48,938 nucleotides of DNA from Bacteroidales bacterium. Lineage in GTDB: Bacteria > Bacteroidota > Bacteroidia > Bacteroidales > Muribaculaceae. A program made the position numbers and the translations under genes. This document shows, in pieces, positions 7,705 to 14,944 of the stretch (positions are counted from its first letter, which is position 1; every line of letters begins with the position of its first letter). The stretch covers positions 1 through 48,938 of the forward strand of contig JAAVGM010000033.1 of the NCBI GenBank assembly GCA_014800245.1, given 5' to 3'. The notes under the pieces were generated by a model. The model was not told the origin of the DNA and searched no databases. It was given only the letters and a program-made list of their open reading frames with translations.

Positions 7705-7739
7705 GACGCATGAAATGATACAACCAAGTAATACCTTTG
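7705..7739 (+). promoter_or_regulatory. Promoter and shared operator of the RNA-repair locus
   Basis: The 19-bp motif GACGCATGAAATGATACAA (7705-7723) is followed after 8 nt by a TACCTTTG -7 box (7732-7739). Motif and spacing are identical to the promoter of the nuclease-WYL operon on the other strand at 7085-7119. Confidence 0.65.
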
Positions 7740-7757
7740 TAGAAAAGAAAGAAGAAT

Positions 7758-8073
7758 ATGAAGATATTACACTTACCCGACACTCACGGCAGCCATCATA
7801 AGCTACGCGATTTACCCGAAGCAGACGTTATCGTCCACTCAGGGGATTTTACTATGAATGGGAGCCAACAAGAAGCCATAAACTTCATGAACTGGGTTTG
7901 CGATCTACCTTATAAGATAAGATTTTCATCTGTGGTAATCATGATGATTGTCTTTATGGTGCAAATATCTACGGCTTGGATTCAAAACAATCGGAAACAC
8001 TATTTTCTCAAATGGCGCAATAATGAATGCTGGATATGCCAATTTAAACCAACCTAATAAAATAATCATATAA
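7758..8073 (+). pseudogene. Broken calcineurin-like metallophosphoesterase
   Basis: Three pieces of one metallophosphoesterase lie in three frames. Frame 1 gives MKILHLPDTHGSHHKLRDLP and VIVHSGDF (motifs D-x-H and GDF). A shift near 7918 moves KIFICGNHDDCLYG, the GNHD motif, to frame 2. A third frame holds the C-terminal piece FSNGAIMNAGYANLNQPN ending in TAA at 8071-8073. About 80 internal residues with the distal His motifs are deleted. The protein cannot fold or act. Its place at the head of the rtcB-prfH operon suggests it was a former accessory phosphoesterase of the RNA-repair cassette. Confidence 0.8.
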
Positions 8074-8101
8074 TCGGAACGAGTGTTGCCGATTGTGGTT
8101 A

Positions 8102-8109
8102 TAATTTTG
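8102..8109 (+). promoter_or_regulatory. Bacteroidetes -7 promoter box
   Basis: TAATTTTG fits TAnnTTTG and lies 30 bp before the ATG at 8140. It would give the small genes, rtcB and prfH a promoter that does not depend on the decayed phosphoesterase. Confidence 0.5.
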
Positions 8110-8139
8110 CGGTCAAACTAAATAACAAATCCAAAGACT

Positions 8140-8436
8140 ATGCAATACGCATTTAAAGTTACTGCAAACCGTAACATCGGCGGTAGCAAAGGCATTGTCA
8201 AAGGAATGACAGTGCAGATTTCTAAAGAAGATGCAGCTCTGAATATCAATGATATTCTTGCTGCATACGATCGTCAGTTAGGTATCAAAATTACTGGTAT
8301 CTCAGTTACCACAAGAGCTTTCGCTATTCAAAAACTCTATCCTACATTTGATGTCGCTTGCAAAGAATGTAAAGCGGTACCTTTTGATAAATTCAAAAAG
8401 GAATGGCTACGACAACTAAATAATAGATATAGATAA
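8140..8436 (+). CDS. Small protein in the rtcB-prfH operon
   Basis: A 98-residue basic, soluble protein. The N-terminus has a short strand-rich part (YAFKVTANRN, GSKGIVKGMTVQISKE). The centre has a helix with DILAAYDRQLGIKITG. The C-terminal part carries two Cys (ACKEC) followed by a Lys/Arg-rich end (DKFKKEWLRQLNNRYR) that could contact nucleic acid. No family recognised. The stop codon overlaps the ATG of the next frame (TAATG), which shows tight translational coupling to the downstream small gene. Confidence 0.65.
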   Translation: MQYAFKVTANRNIGGSKGIVKGMTVQISKEDAALNINDILAAYDRQLGIKITGISVTTRAFAIQKLYPTFDVACKECKAVPFDKFKKEWLRQLNNRYR

Positions 8437-8640
8437 TGGTTTATTTTGATCATGAAGTAATTGATCTTTATGACCCGAATCGGTGGCAAGATTGGAATTT
8501 TGACCGATTGGGGATATTCCAAAATTATATATGACCAATATGAAACAAATGATACAGACCGCTCTTTCCGTTTGATTCAGAATGATCGAAAACGTGCACG
8601 TCGGGCTGACTGGTATAGTCCCGATGGAAAAGATTTATAA
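8436..8640 (+). pseudogene. Frameshifted small gene of the rtcB operon
   Basis: Translation begins at an ATG overlapping the previous stop (8434-8438, TAATG) and reads MVYFDHEVIDLYDPNRWQDW before stopping at 8532. A second frame from an ATG at 8470 reads MTRIGGKIGILTDWGYSK and continues to DRKRARRADWYSPDGKDL, ending at 8640. The two join smoothly near 8480 into one protein of about 68 residues, so a single-base shift probably splits an originally intact gene. A programmed shift cannot be excluded. The product is unknown; the C-terminal half is rich in Arg and Trp. Confidence 0.5.
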
Positions 8641-8965
8641 TTTATTAAAAGAAGAACTTGTAAAAGTGCCGAAACGAAGAAGACATCAACCGGGAAAATA
8701 TAAACCGAAAACCGAACTCCCTCCCAATTTTACCGGTCCTAAACCTCTTACTCTCTTTCAAGCAGAAAATGGTCTATGGGGTGCGAAAGATTGTAATGGA
8801 AATATCGAATTAGAACCTATATATAATCGGATAGAACAAACTGAGGAGCATAAATTGCGAAATGAGGTGCACCTTGCATCTCGCGATACAGTTCTATCTG
8901 TCACCCCTGAAGATTGGGATATAGTGGTATGGTTTTCATCTGAATTCTTTGAAAAAGAAGATTAA
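8624..8965 (+). CDS. WG-repeat-like small protein
   Basis: A 113-residue protein from the ATG at 8624; an ATG at 8582 is also in frame but gives an atypical leader. Residues about 42-70 contain FQAENGLWGAKDCNGNIELE followed by PIYNRIEQ, which matches a single WG-containing repeat (NGLWG-x-D-x-G-x-I-x-P-Y-D). The region before it is basic and Pro-rich (VPKRRRHQPGKYKPKTELPP). It overlaps the end of the preceding frameshifted gene by 17 nt and ends 2 nt before rtcB, so it belongs to the same operon. Role in RNA repair unknown. Confidence 0.6.
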   Translation: MEKIYNLLKEELVKVPKRRRHQPGKYKPKTELPPNFTGPKPLTLFQAENGLWGAKDCNGNIELEPIYNRIEQTEEHKLRNEVHLASRDTVLSVTPEDWDIVVWFSSEFFEKED

Positions 8966-8967
8966 AT

Positions 8968-10167
8968 ATGATAATTCACGGAACAACAACATCGGCTGAG
9001 ATCTTCACTGACAATATCGAGGAGTCAGCACTAAATTGGGTCACTTCGCTTTGCAACCACCCTGCTATGTCTGGAGTAACGATTGTGCAAATGCCGGATG
9101 TCCACGCCGGAAACTCATGCAATGTCGGCACGGCATATCCGATTGGAGCATATGTCAATCCTGACCACGTAGGAGTTGACATCGGTTGTACCATCTCCAT
9201 GCACAAACTTTCCGGAACTGTAAATCCAGATGATTATGCTCTCATGGATCATCGTATCAGAGAAGTAACTCCGACCGGCACAAACATCTGTGCTAAAAAT
9301 TCACTGAACGAAAAGGACCTTTTCAAGTTTCTGAACTCTCAGTATCAGAAAGCGCGCTCAGCAGCTCCCGAACTGATAAACGAAGCGCCCCGAATCGATG
9401 CCCGCTTTATCAGCGATTTTTGCCGGAGAATAAAACTTCAGGAAGGTATCTTCTACAAAAGTATAGGTACCCTCGGAGGTGGAAATCACTTTATTGAGTA
9501 CGGAGAGGATGAAAAATCCGGTGATGGATGGCTTACTATTCATTGCGGTTCGCGCAATCTTGGTGTGAAGGTTGCCAATCACTGGCATAACATCGCCAAT
9601 AATCCCAAAAGGGCAGAATATGTAGGTTTTCTATGGGGAGATGCGCTCAACGGTTATCTATCCGACATGATTATCGCCCAAGCCTACGCTCTGTATAACC
9701 ATCAGATCATCCGTGACCGAATCTTCGCTATATTACGAAAACTCTGTAAGGCTAAATGCACCGAATCCATATTCACAACGCATAATTACATTGATGTATA
9801 TGATGAACGCCCTATGCTGCGTAAGGGAGCAATAGATACCTTGGAAGGACGCAAGGTTGCCATCCCTTTCAATATGCGCGACGGGATTGCAATCTGCATT
9901 GGCAAAGGGAATCAGCAGTGGCTTAATACAGCTCCTCATGGAGCAGGGCGAATTATGTCACGCGCTCAGGCTAAGAAGAATATTATATTAGAAGATTTTG
10001 AAAAATCAATGTCAGGAATCTTCTCAACATCAGTATGCTCAGGAACACTTGATGAGTCGCCTATGGCATATAAGCCGACAGAAGAAATTTTGGAGTTGAT
10101 AAAACCCACCGTGGAAATCGCGTCATTTGTCAGACCAAAACTCAACATAAAAGACAACGGATTATGA
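8968..10167 (+). CDS. rtcB: RNA-splicing ligase RtcB (PrfH-associated type)
   Basis: A 399-residue RtcB that joins RNA 2',3'-cyclic phosphate or 3'-phosphate ends to 5'-OH ends using GTP and Mn2+. Visible motifs are PDVHAGNSCNVG and HVGVDIGCTIS (metal-binding Asp and Cys), GTLGGGNHFIEYG, HCGSRNLG, and APHGAGRIMSR, whose His is the residue guanylylated in the family. Length is near the short RtcB2 class. The stop overlaps the prfH start by 4 nt. RtcB2-PrfH pairs are known to rescue ribosomes cut in the 16S decoding centre: PrfH releases the stalled peptide and RtcB reseals the rRNA (established work on this pair). All catalytic motifs are present, so it should be active. Confidence 0.93.
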   Translation: MIIHGTTTSAEIFTDNIEESALNWVTSLCNHPAMSGVTIVQMPDVHAGNSCNVGTAYPIGAYVNPDHVGVDIGCTISMHKLSGTVNPDDYALMDHRIREVTPTGTNICAKNSLNEKDLFKFLNSQYQKARSAAPELINEAPRIDARFISDFCRRIKLQEGIFYKSIGTLGGGNHFIEYGEDEKSGDGWLTIHCGSRNLGVKVANHWHNIANNPKRAEYVGFLWGDALNGYLSDMIIAQAYALYNHQIIRDRIFAILRKLCKAKCTESIFTTHNYIDVYDERPMLRKGAIDTLEGRKVAIPFNMRDGIAICIGKGNQQWLNTAPHGAGRIMSRAQAKKNIILEDFEKSMSGIFSTSVCSGTLDESPMAYKPTEEILELIKPTVEIASFVRPKLNIKDNGL

Positions 10168-10766
10168 AAAAATACGTTCAGATCACAGCCGGTCGCGGAC
10201 CGGTGGAATGCGCCCGTGTGGTTACTGTGGTAGCCAGGAATATGATGAAGGAGTTGCCGACTTTATTGTCGACAGACAACGAACCGCATAATACTCAAGA
10301 GGGATGTTATATGTCTATGACATTAGCCTCAGAAGAAATTCCTGAAAGTTTTATCCGGGAATGGGAGGGAACGATTCAATGGATTGCCACTAAAAATCAA
10401 TATCGTCCCCATCATAAACGAAAGAATTGGTTTGTTGGTGTCCATTTCTTTGACGAGACGGAACTACCCATCATCAATGAGTCGGAGATATGTTATGAAA
10501 CTTGTCGCTCCGGGGGTAAAGGGGGACAGAATGTCAATAAGGTCGAAACTGCTGTGCGTGCAATCCATGTTCCGACAGGAACTGCCGTGAAGGTTTCTGA
10601 CGAACGCTCTCAGCAGCAGAATAAAAAACTTGCTTACGAGCGCTTGATTCTTCAACTCCACCGTAAAAATCAGCAAATACTGATAGATGCTCAGACTGAG
10701 AATTGGAATAGGCACTCATCATTAGAAAGAGGCAATCCGGTAAAAAAATTCTACGGTCCGCTTTAA
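10164..10766 (+). CDS. prfH: Peptide chain release factor-like protein PrfH
   Basis: A 200-residue release-factor homologue with the GGQ motif in SGGKGGQNVNKVETAV (about 115-130), which hydrolyses peptidyl-tRNA, and the basic C-terminal helix typical of class I factors (SDERSQQQNKKLAYERLI). It lacks the full stop-codon reading domains of RF1/RF2, as PrfH does. Translational coupling to rtcB (4-nt overlap) matches the known rtcB2-prfH rescue pair, which acts on ribosomes with damaged 16S rRNA. It is the last gene of the operon; a possible operator dyad follows 10 nt downstream. Confidence 0.93.
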   Translation: MKKYVQITAGRGPVECARVVTVVARNMMKELPTLLSTDNEPHNTQEGCYMSMTLASEEIPESFIREWEGTIQWIATKNQYRPHHKRKNWFVGVHFFDETELPIINESEICYETCRSGGKGGQNVNKVETAVRAIHVPTGTAVKVSDERSQQQNKKLAYERLILQLHRKNQQILIDAQTENWNRHSSLERGNPVKKFYGPL

Positions 10767-10775
10767 TTTTTCATC

Positions 10776-10794
10776 TGTATCGCTAAATGATACA
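10776..10794. promoter_or_regulatory. Dyad related to the shared operator
   Basis: TGTATC-GCTAAAT-GATACA is a perfect 6-7-6 dyad. Its right half with spacer end (AAATGATACA) is identical to the right half of the 19-bp motif at 7101-7119 and 7705-7723, and the spacer length is the same if TGACGC or GGACGC is the weak left half there. It may be a third, stronger site for the same regulator. Confidence 0.4.
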
Positions 10795-10920
10795 TCGATA
10801 AGGTATTTTCGCCTTCGTAAATTTTAAGGTATAATGATATGAGAAAGTTAGAACTGAATGAGCGTCCATCGTGGTCTTTTTTTGTCCGATGACAGTTCTG
10901 AGTCGTCATTTTTAGGCACG

Positions 10921-10957
10921 AAAAAAAACCACAGAACTAATTGATAGTCTGCGGTTT
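10921..10957 (-). terminator. Intrinsic terminator of the tmRNA gene
   Basis: On the minus strand AAACCGCAGA pairs with TCTGTGGTTT across a 12-nt loop and is followed by a run of T, 50-85 nt past the tmRNA 3' end. Confidence 0.7.
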
Positions 10958-11004
10958 GTCTTAATTTTGTCTTGCGTGGTCCGGAACTTGTCCGACCCGC
11001 CAAG

Positions 11005-11405
11005 TGGAGCTGGAGGGGATTGAACCCTCGTCCAAACGCGGAATCAATAGGCTTTCTACATGCTTAGTCATTGACTTGGTTTTCGAGACACCACAGGCTC
11101 ACGACTACCAATGATGTCCTTAGTTCCTAAATCTCGGACGCACGTCGGAACGCCATGCATCCTATTTCCGAATTTCTCTGCACCTCCTTGTCCAAACGTC
11201 TCGGAACCGGGCAATGGGGAGATGTCTCGTTCCCTACACTGTGCAGGGAATTAAGGGATCTTACTATACTTCGGATCACGCAGCGAGAGCGTAATTGTTA
11301 TTTTCGCCAATTATAGGTCGATGCTCTTGCGATTATAGAGCTTGAACACCAAAGCTCTGCATGCTTACGTATCGCTTCTACACGCTGTCAAAGCCAGTCA
11401 GCCCC
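11005..11405 (-). ncRNA. ssrA: Transfer-messenger RNA (tmRNA)
   Basis: The 5' end GGGGCTGACTGGC and 3' end ending CCAGCTCC-A pair as the acceptor stem, and the 3' part carries the T-arm GAGGGTTCAATCCCCTC. The tag frame lies on the minus strand at 11308-11276 and reads GENNNYALAA then TGA. Length is about 401 nt, one piece, with CCA not encoded. tmRNA with SmpB rescues ribosomes stalled on broken mRNA and tags the product for proteolysis. It stands directly beside the rtcB-prfH rescue operon, pointing towards it. The tag has one Asn more than the GENNYALAA tag known in Porphyromonas. Confidence 0.95.
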
Positions 11406-11479
11406 GTGTAGATTTTCCTATCCTCTGATAGAAAAGTTTGCAAATTTAATCATTTATCCCCTATTATCCAAATATTTTC

Positions 11480-11938
11480 TCAAAAATTTATCCCATTTTT
11501 TAATAATATCTCTTTCAATCGGAAATTTTCATCCCTAAGCCTGTCTATCTCCTCTCTCAAATCATCGAGACGATCGGAAAGACGATCATTCCTCTTTAAT
11601 AAGAAATCGATCCGCGAAGCCGTTTCTGCATCTACGGATTGATTGCTGTTCTTATGCGCCAGGTCATGGAAATGATTAAGAAGCTGGGTGAGAGAATCAA
11701 CCTGGTCGGTATGAGTATGGGGAGGGACATGACCATCCTGCAGAGTATCGATCATATAGTTGTCAAGATTATCCACCTCGAAAATCTCCTTTATCTTTTC
11801 AATTTTCTCTTCCGGCAGACGGCTCTTACCATTTTCTATAGCCGAAAGGAAACTTGGCTGCACTTGAAGATAATCGGCAAGCTCTTTCTGACTCATCCCT
11901 GCCCTTTTGCGCAATCTCACCAAATCTATTCTGCTCAT
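11480..11938 (-). CDS. XRE-family regulator with C-terminal coiled coil
   Basis: A 152-residue protein. Residues 1-60 are a Cro/C1 helix-turn-helix (MSRIDLVRLRKRAGMSQKEL, then ADYLQVQPSFLSAIENGKSR). The C-terminal 55 residues form a heptad-patterned coiled coil (RIDFLLKRNDRLSDRLDD, LREEIDRLRDENFRLKEIL) that should drive dimerisation. The ATG at 11938 is the natural family start; the upstream in-frame ATG adds an unlikely leader. A His/Thr stretch (PPHTHTDQ) links the two parts. Monocistronic, downstream end facing tmRNA. Target genes not evident from sequence. Confidence 0.8.
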   Translation of the reverse strand: MSRIDLVRLRKRAGMSQKELADYLQVQPSFLSAIENGKSRLPEEKIEKIKEIFEVDNLDNYMIDTLQDGHVPPHTHTDQVDSLTQLLNHFHDLAHKNSNQSVDAETASRIDFLLKRNDRLSDRLDDLREEIDRLRDENFRLKEILLKNGINF

Positions 11939-12075
11939 CTTGATTTCCTCTAACTTTACAGCTACAAATTTACTGCATTTTCCCGAATTTTCCAAATACA
12001 CTTAATTCCTTATCTCGTCAGATGAACCGTCGTTTCGAAAATCTTGTTTAATCAATAATTATTAAAACTAAATTT

Positions 12076-12708
12076 ATGAAAGTATTAGTCGTTAATGGTA
12101 GCGCCCAACCTAAGGGGTGTACCGCCCGCGCATTAGACGAGGTGGAAAAAACACTACATGAGAATGGGATCGAAACTGAAAGAATCACAATCGGCAACAA
12201 AGATATCAGAGGTTGCATCAACTGCGGCTTCTGTCGCAAGAACGGAAGATGCGTTTTCAATGATGCCGTCAATGAAACTGCCCCTAAATTTGCTGAAGCG
12301 GATGGCCTTATAGTCGGAACTCCGGTATATTATGCAGGAAGCAACGGACAGCTTCATGCTTTCCTCGATCGTCTTTTCTATAGCACCATGGACACTGTCG
12401 ATAAGACAATGAAGGTCGGTGCAACGGTGGTTTCTTCTCGTCGAGCCGGAAGCACATCTGCTTTCTCGGATTTAAATATGTTCTTCACGATCAGCTCTAT
12501 GCCTGTCGTATCATCTACATATTGGAATGAAGTGCATGGGTTCACACCCGAAGATGTGGAAAAGGATCTTGAAGGACTCCAGACCATGCGCAACCTCGGA
12601 CGCAACATGGCATTCCTCATTAAGGCTATCAAATCGCAAAAAGAAACAGAAGGAGGTGCGCCCAAGCAGGAACACGAATATTTCACAAGTTTCCCTGACA
12701 AATTATAA
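12076..12708 (+). CDS. NADPH-dependent FMN reductase / iron-sulfur flavoprotein family
   Basis: A 210-residue flavodoxin-fold protein. MKVLVVNGSAQPKGCTARAL is the FMN phosphate-binding start, TPVYYAGSNGQLHAFLDRLF the second flavin-contact loop, and GCINCGFCRKNGRC gives a CxxC-x2-x-C type cluster seen in this family as a redox or iron-sulfur motif. Such enzymes reduce quinones, nitro- or azo-compounds with NAD(P)H. The TSCPD gene follows after 46 nt on the same strand and probably shares its transcript. Divergent from the XRE regulator at 11480, which may control it. Exact substrate cannot be read from sequence. Confidence 0.85.
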   Translation: MKVLVVNGSAQPKGCTARALDEVEKTLHENGIETERITIGNKDIRGCINCGFCRKNGRCVFNDAVNETAPKFAEADGLIVGTPVYYAGSNGQLHAFLDRLFYSTMDTVDKTMKVGATVVSSRRAGSTSAFSDLNMFFTISSMPVVSSTYWNEVHGFTPEDVEKDLEGLQTMRNLGRNMAFLIKAIKSQKETEGGAPKQEHEYFTSFPDKL

Positions 12709-12754
12709 TTTTAAGCAGAGGCATGACGTTATAATTGGAAACTACTTTTCAATT

Positions 12755-13012
12755 ATGACATATCAATATCAGACTCAGGGCACTTGCTCAAAACTTATTG
12801 AAATAGAAACTGTAGAGAAAGATGGCAAGGAAGTGATTTCAGATATCCGCTTCACAGGAGGATGCCACGGAAATCTCCAAGGGATAGCCGCCCTCGTGAA
12901 AGGGATGGAGCCCAAAGAGGTGGTAAGCCGCCTGACGGGAATCAAGTGCGGCAACAAACCCACCTCCTGCCCCGACCAGCTCGCGCAGGCTCTCAAACAA
13001 ATTGCAGAATAA
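12755..13012 (+). CDS. TSCPD domain protein (TIGR03905 type)
   Basis: An 85-residue protein carrying the defining C-terminal motif TSCPDQLAQAL and upstream GGCHGN and GIKCGNKP with conserved Cys residues, so a metal or redox role is likely. The family resembles the C-terminal domain of some ribonucleotide reductases but occurs alone in many anaerobes, with no proven function. I start at the ATG at 12755, giving MTYQYQTQGTCSK; an upstream in-frame start would read out of the reductase gene. Ends directly at a strong bidirectional terminator. Confidence 0.85.
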   Translation: MTYQYQTQGTCSKLIEIETVEKDGKEVISDIRFTGGCHGNLQGIAALVKGMEPKEVVSRLTGIKCGNKPTSCPDQLAQALKQIAE

Positions 13013-13056
13013 AAATAGAAAGGGATGAACTTAAAAGTTCATCCCTTTCTATTTTT
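13011..13056. terminator. Bidirectional intrinsic terminator
   Basis: Arms 13011-13032 and 13035-13056 are perfectly complementary over 22 bp with a 2-nt gap and flanking A and T runs. It can stop both the TSCPD transcript and the opposing lipoprotein transcript. Confidence 0.85.
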
Positions 13057-13103
13057 ATGAATTTGAAATTATTAATTCCTAACTTAGAGCCTATCCAATA
13101 AAA

Positions 13104-13970
13104 TCATTTTCCTATTTTATCAAGCCAATACACCTTACGGAGATCATGGTCGGTCACATCATTTTTCTTTCCTCTATGATGCAATCTCGGTCCGCCGGTC
13201 TCCTCCGAATACAGGTCGAATACATATTCCACGCTATCGGAAGCCTCTGAAATAGGACGATCACTGAAATAATAGCTCACATTGCCCACCGTGCCTTCAA
13301 TCTTTCTCTTTCCTCGAAGAATCCTGCCCGGTTCGCGTCGAAGATCGCTTCCTTTCTTATACACAGCAAGACGATAAGAACCGCCGTCGGCCAATTCCAT
13401 ACTTGCAGAAGCCAAGGCCAAAGAATCAGCATCAATACGATAGAGCGTTCCCTCAGCCTCATCCTCCATCACCCATTCGGGCAACCATCCCGAACGAAGA
13501 TCGGCAGGCAGAGATTCCTTCTCACGACGGATAAGGCTGTCGCGAAGTGATTTCTCACGAGAAGAAACATAATTCACTTCATACACATCTCCGTCAATCC
13601 ATAGATACTGTCCGTCTTTCACAGTCCATCCGCGCCATCCCTCCTCGTTCCATTCAGCGGGAGCGGAATGTGCAAGCACATTCTTCAAAGAGTCGTCAAC
13701 GAGAACCGGATAATAGGCCTTCATCTCCTTCTCATCCTTTATGTCGGGAAGAGGATATGGTCGCTCAAGCGGATAATTCACATGGGATGAGAATGTGACG
13801 CTATCATCGGCAGCTACTGCCTTGACAACGTCGCTCACATCCACAGGAAGGGAATCGGTCGCGGCAACTGTCAGCGAATCGGAACTCTTAGAAGTCCGGG
13901 ATCCGCAGCTGCAGAGCAGGGTTCCTGAAGCGATAATGCTTGCAAATAATATTAAATAGATGTCGCGCAT
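13104..13970 (-). CDS. Predicted lipoprotein of unknown function
   Basis: A 288-residue protein with a lipoprotein signal (ILFASIIASGTLLCSCGS; lipidation probably on Cys22). A Ser/Asp-rich linker follows to about residue 60. The body has alternating strands and Trp/Tyr/Gly pairs such as GWRGWTVKDGQYLWIDGDVY, resembling small SH3-like or beta-barrel folds, but I recognise no family. The start lies 19 nt inside the lysozyme gene, so the two are co-translated, suggesting a shared envelope role, perhaps as an inhibitor or anchor for the lysozyme. It would sit at the outer or inner membrane, facing the periplasm. Confidence 0.65.
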   Translation of the reverse strand: MRDIYLILFASIIASGTLLCSCGSRTSKSSDSLTVAATDSLPVDVSDVVKAVAADDSVTFSSHVNYPLERPYPLPDIKDEKEMKAYYPVLVDDSLKNVLAHSAPAEWNEEGWRGWTVKDGQYLWIDGDVYEVNYVSSREKSLRDSLIRREKESLPADLRSGWLPEWVMEDEAEGTLYRIDADSLALASASMELADGGSYRLAVYKKGSDLRREPGRILRGKRKIEGTVGNVSYYFSDRPISEASDSVEYVFDLYSEETGGPRLHHRGKKNDVTDHDLRKVYWLDKIGK

Positions 13971-14728
13971 AGCAGATTTGAAACTGGCTGGTTATACGTT
14001 TGCAATAAATCCTTGCTCTCTGAGAGACCCCAGGTGGCAAGACGGAAAGGATTGGAGAGAGCACTCATCATCAAGCGGATGGGCGATAGAACAGAGGAAA
14101 ACAGACTGTTGTCGTCGCTCTCCATGGATGCATACGCCATAGAGCCTTTGCCGGCTTCCTCAAGGGTGTCGATTTCGATTATGCCATCTTCTGGTTTAAC
14201 TTCATTTATGAAGAGAGCCTCGAATTCTTCCACCCTTCTTTTCTTCAGACCGGAAAGGGTTTTACCTCTATACTTGCTGTGAGCAAGGTAATTCTCTCGA
14301 ATGTTTCGGTCGCCATTCTTAAGCTTCTTGGCTACCGATGATTTTAACGCTGCTCCGGGCCCGATATTGTATGCAAGCACGCCCAATAGCAACGAGTCTT
14401 TGCCATATTCTCTGAATACGGCACAATTCTTCAAAAGATCTTTTCTCAGCAACGCTTCTGCTTCCTTCTCGGACAGCTTCGTTGAGCGGCTGTACTTCTC
14501 CCCGGGCAATACACGATGCCCATAGCCTACAAAAGGCCAATGCTTCGACGAGTGCAGCCCTTCATATTTTTTGATTATCTGCACTGCCTGCTCAAATGAG
14601 GAGACGTTCTCGACTTGCTTTTCTATTGTTTCCTTTTTTGTGGAAGCATTGCCATAACCCGGAAGCCACGTGAGCGCCGGGATAGCTATAGCAAGCAGAA
14701 CTAATAACAATGTTGATAACTTTTTCAT
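13952..14728 (-). CDS. GH24 phage-type lysozyme, exported
   Basis: A 258-residue protein from the ATG at 14728 with a signal peptide (MKKLSTLLLVLLAIAIPALT). Residues about 45-175 are a GH24 lysozyme domain: IIKKYEGLH holds the catalytic Glu, GYGH the conserved active-site region, and LLGVLAYNIGPGAALKSSVAKKL the helical core. A further 80-residue C-terminal tail lacks a known domain and includes a second hydrophobic stretch near its middle. It should cleave peptidoglycan in the periplasm or after secretion. No holin or phage genes are nearby, so this is a host-type enzyme, co-transcribed with the lipoprotein after it. Confidence 0.8.
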   Translation of the reverse strand: MKKLSTLLLVLLAIAIPALTWLPGYGNASTKKETIEKQVENVSSFEQAVQIIKKYEGLHSSKHWPFVGYGHRVLPGEKYSRSTKLSEKEAEALLRKDLLKNCAVFREYGKDSLLLGVLAYNIGPGAALKSSVAKKLKNGDRNIRENYLAHSKYRGKTLSGLKKRRVEEFEALFINEVKPEDGIIEIDTLEEAGKGSMAYASMESDDNSLFSSVLSPIRLMMSALSNPFRLATWGLSESKDLLQTYNQPVSNLLCATSI

Positions 14729-14944
14729 CACATTTAAAACACTTATAAAGCGAAGAGGGTTCACTTTAATTAATAATCAAGATGTTAACCATCTTTAAAA
14801 AAGCTTCAGAAAAGCTTTGCAAATCTCAATCCACAATATATTTGAAAAAATTTTTAATTTTTTGTATTTCTCAATATTGCAATCTCAATATTTTTTAATA
14901 ATTTTGGGTTTATCTTTCTTCATAAAAGTTTTAATCAATAATTT

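Noticed and set aside
8582..8623. Upstream start for the WG-like protein
   Set aside because: The extra 14 residues overlap the preceding coding frame and do not look native; the ATG at 8624 is preferred.
10845..10892. Tiny frame MRKLELNERPSWSFFVR after prfH
   Set aside because: Only 17 codons, no conserved feature that I can recognise, and no clear promoter.
13952..14728. Prophage remnant around the GH24 lysozyme
   Set aside because: Signal peptide, lipoprotein partner and housekeeping neighbours; no phage structural or integrase gene.
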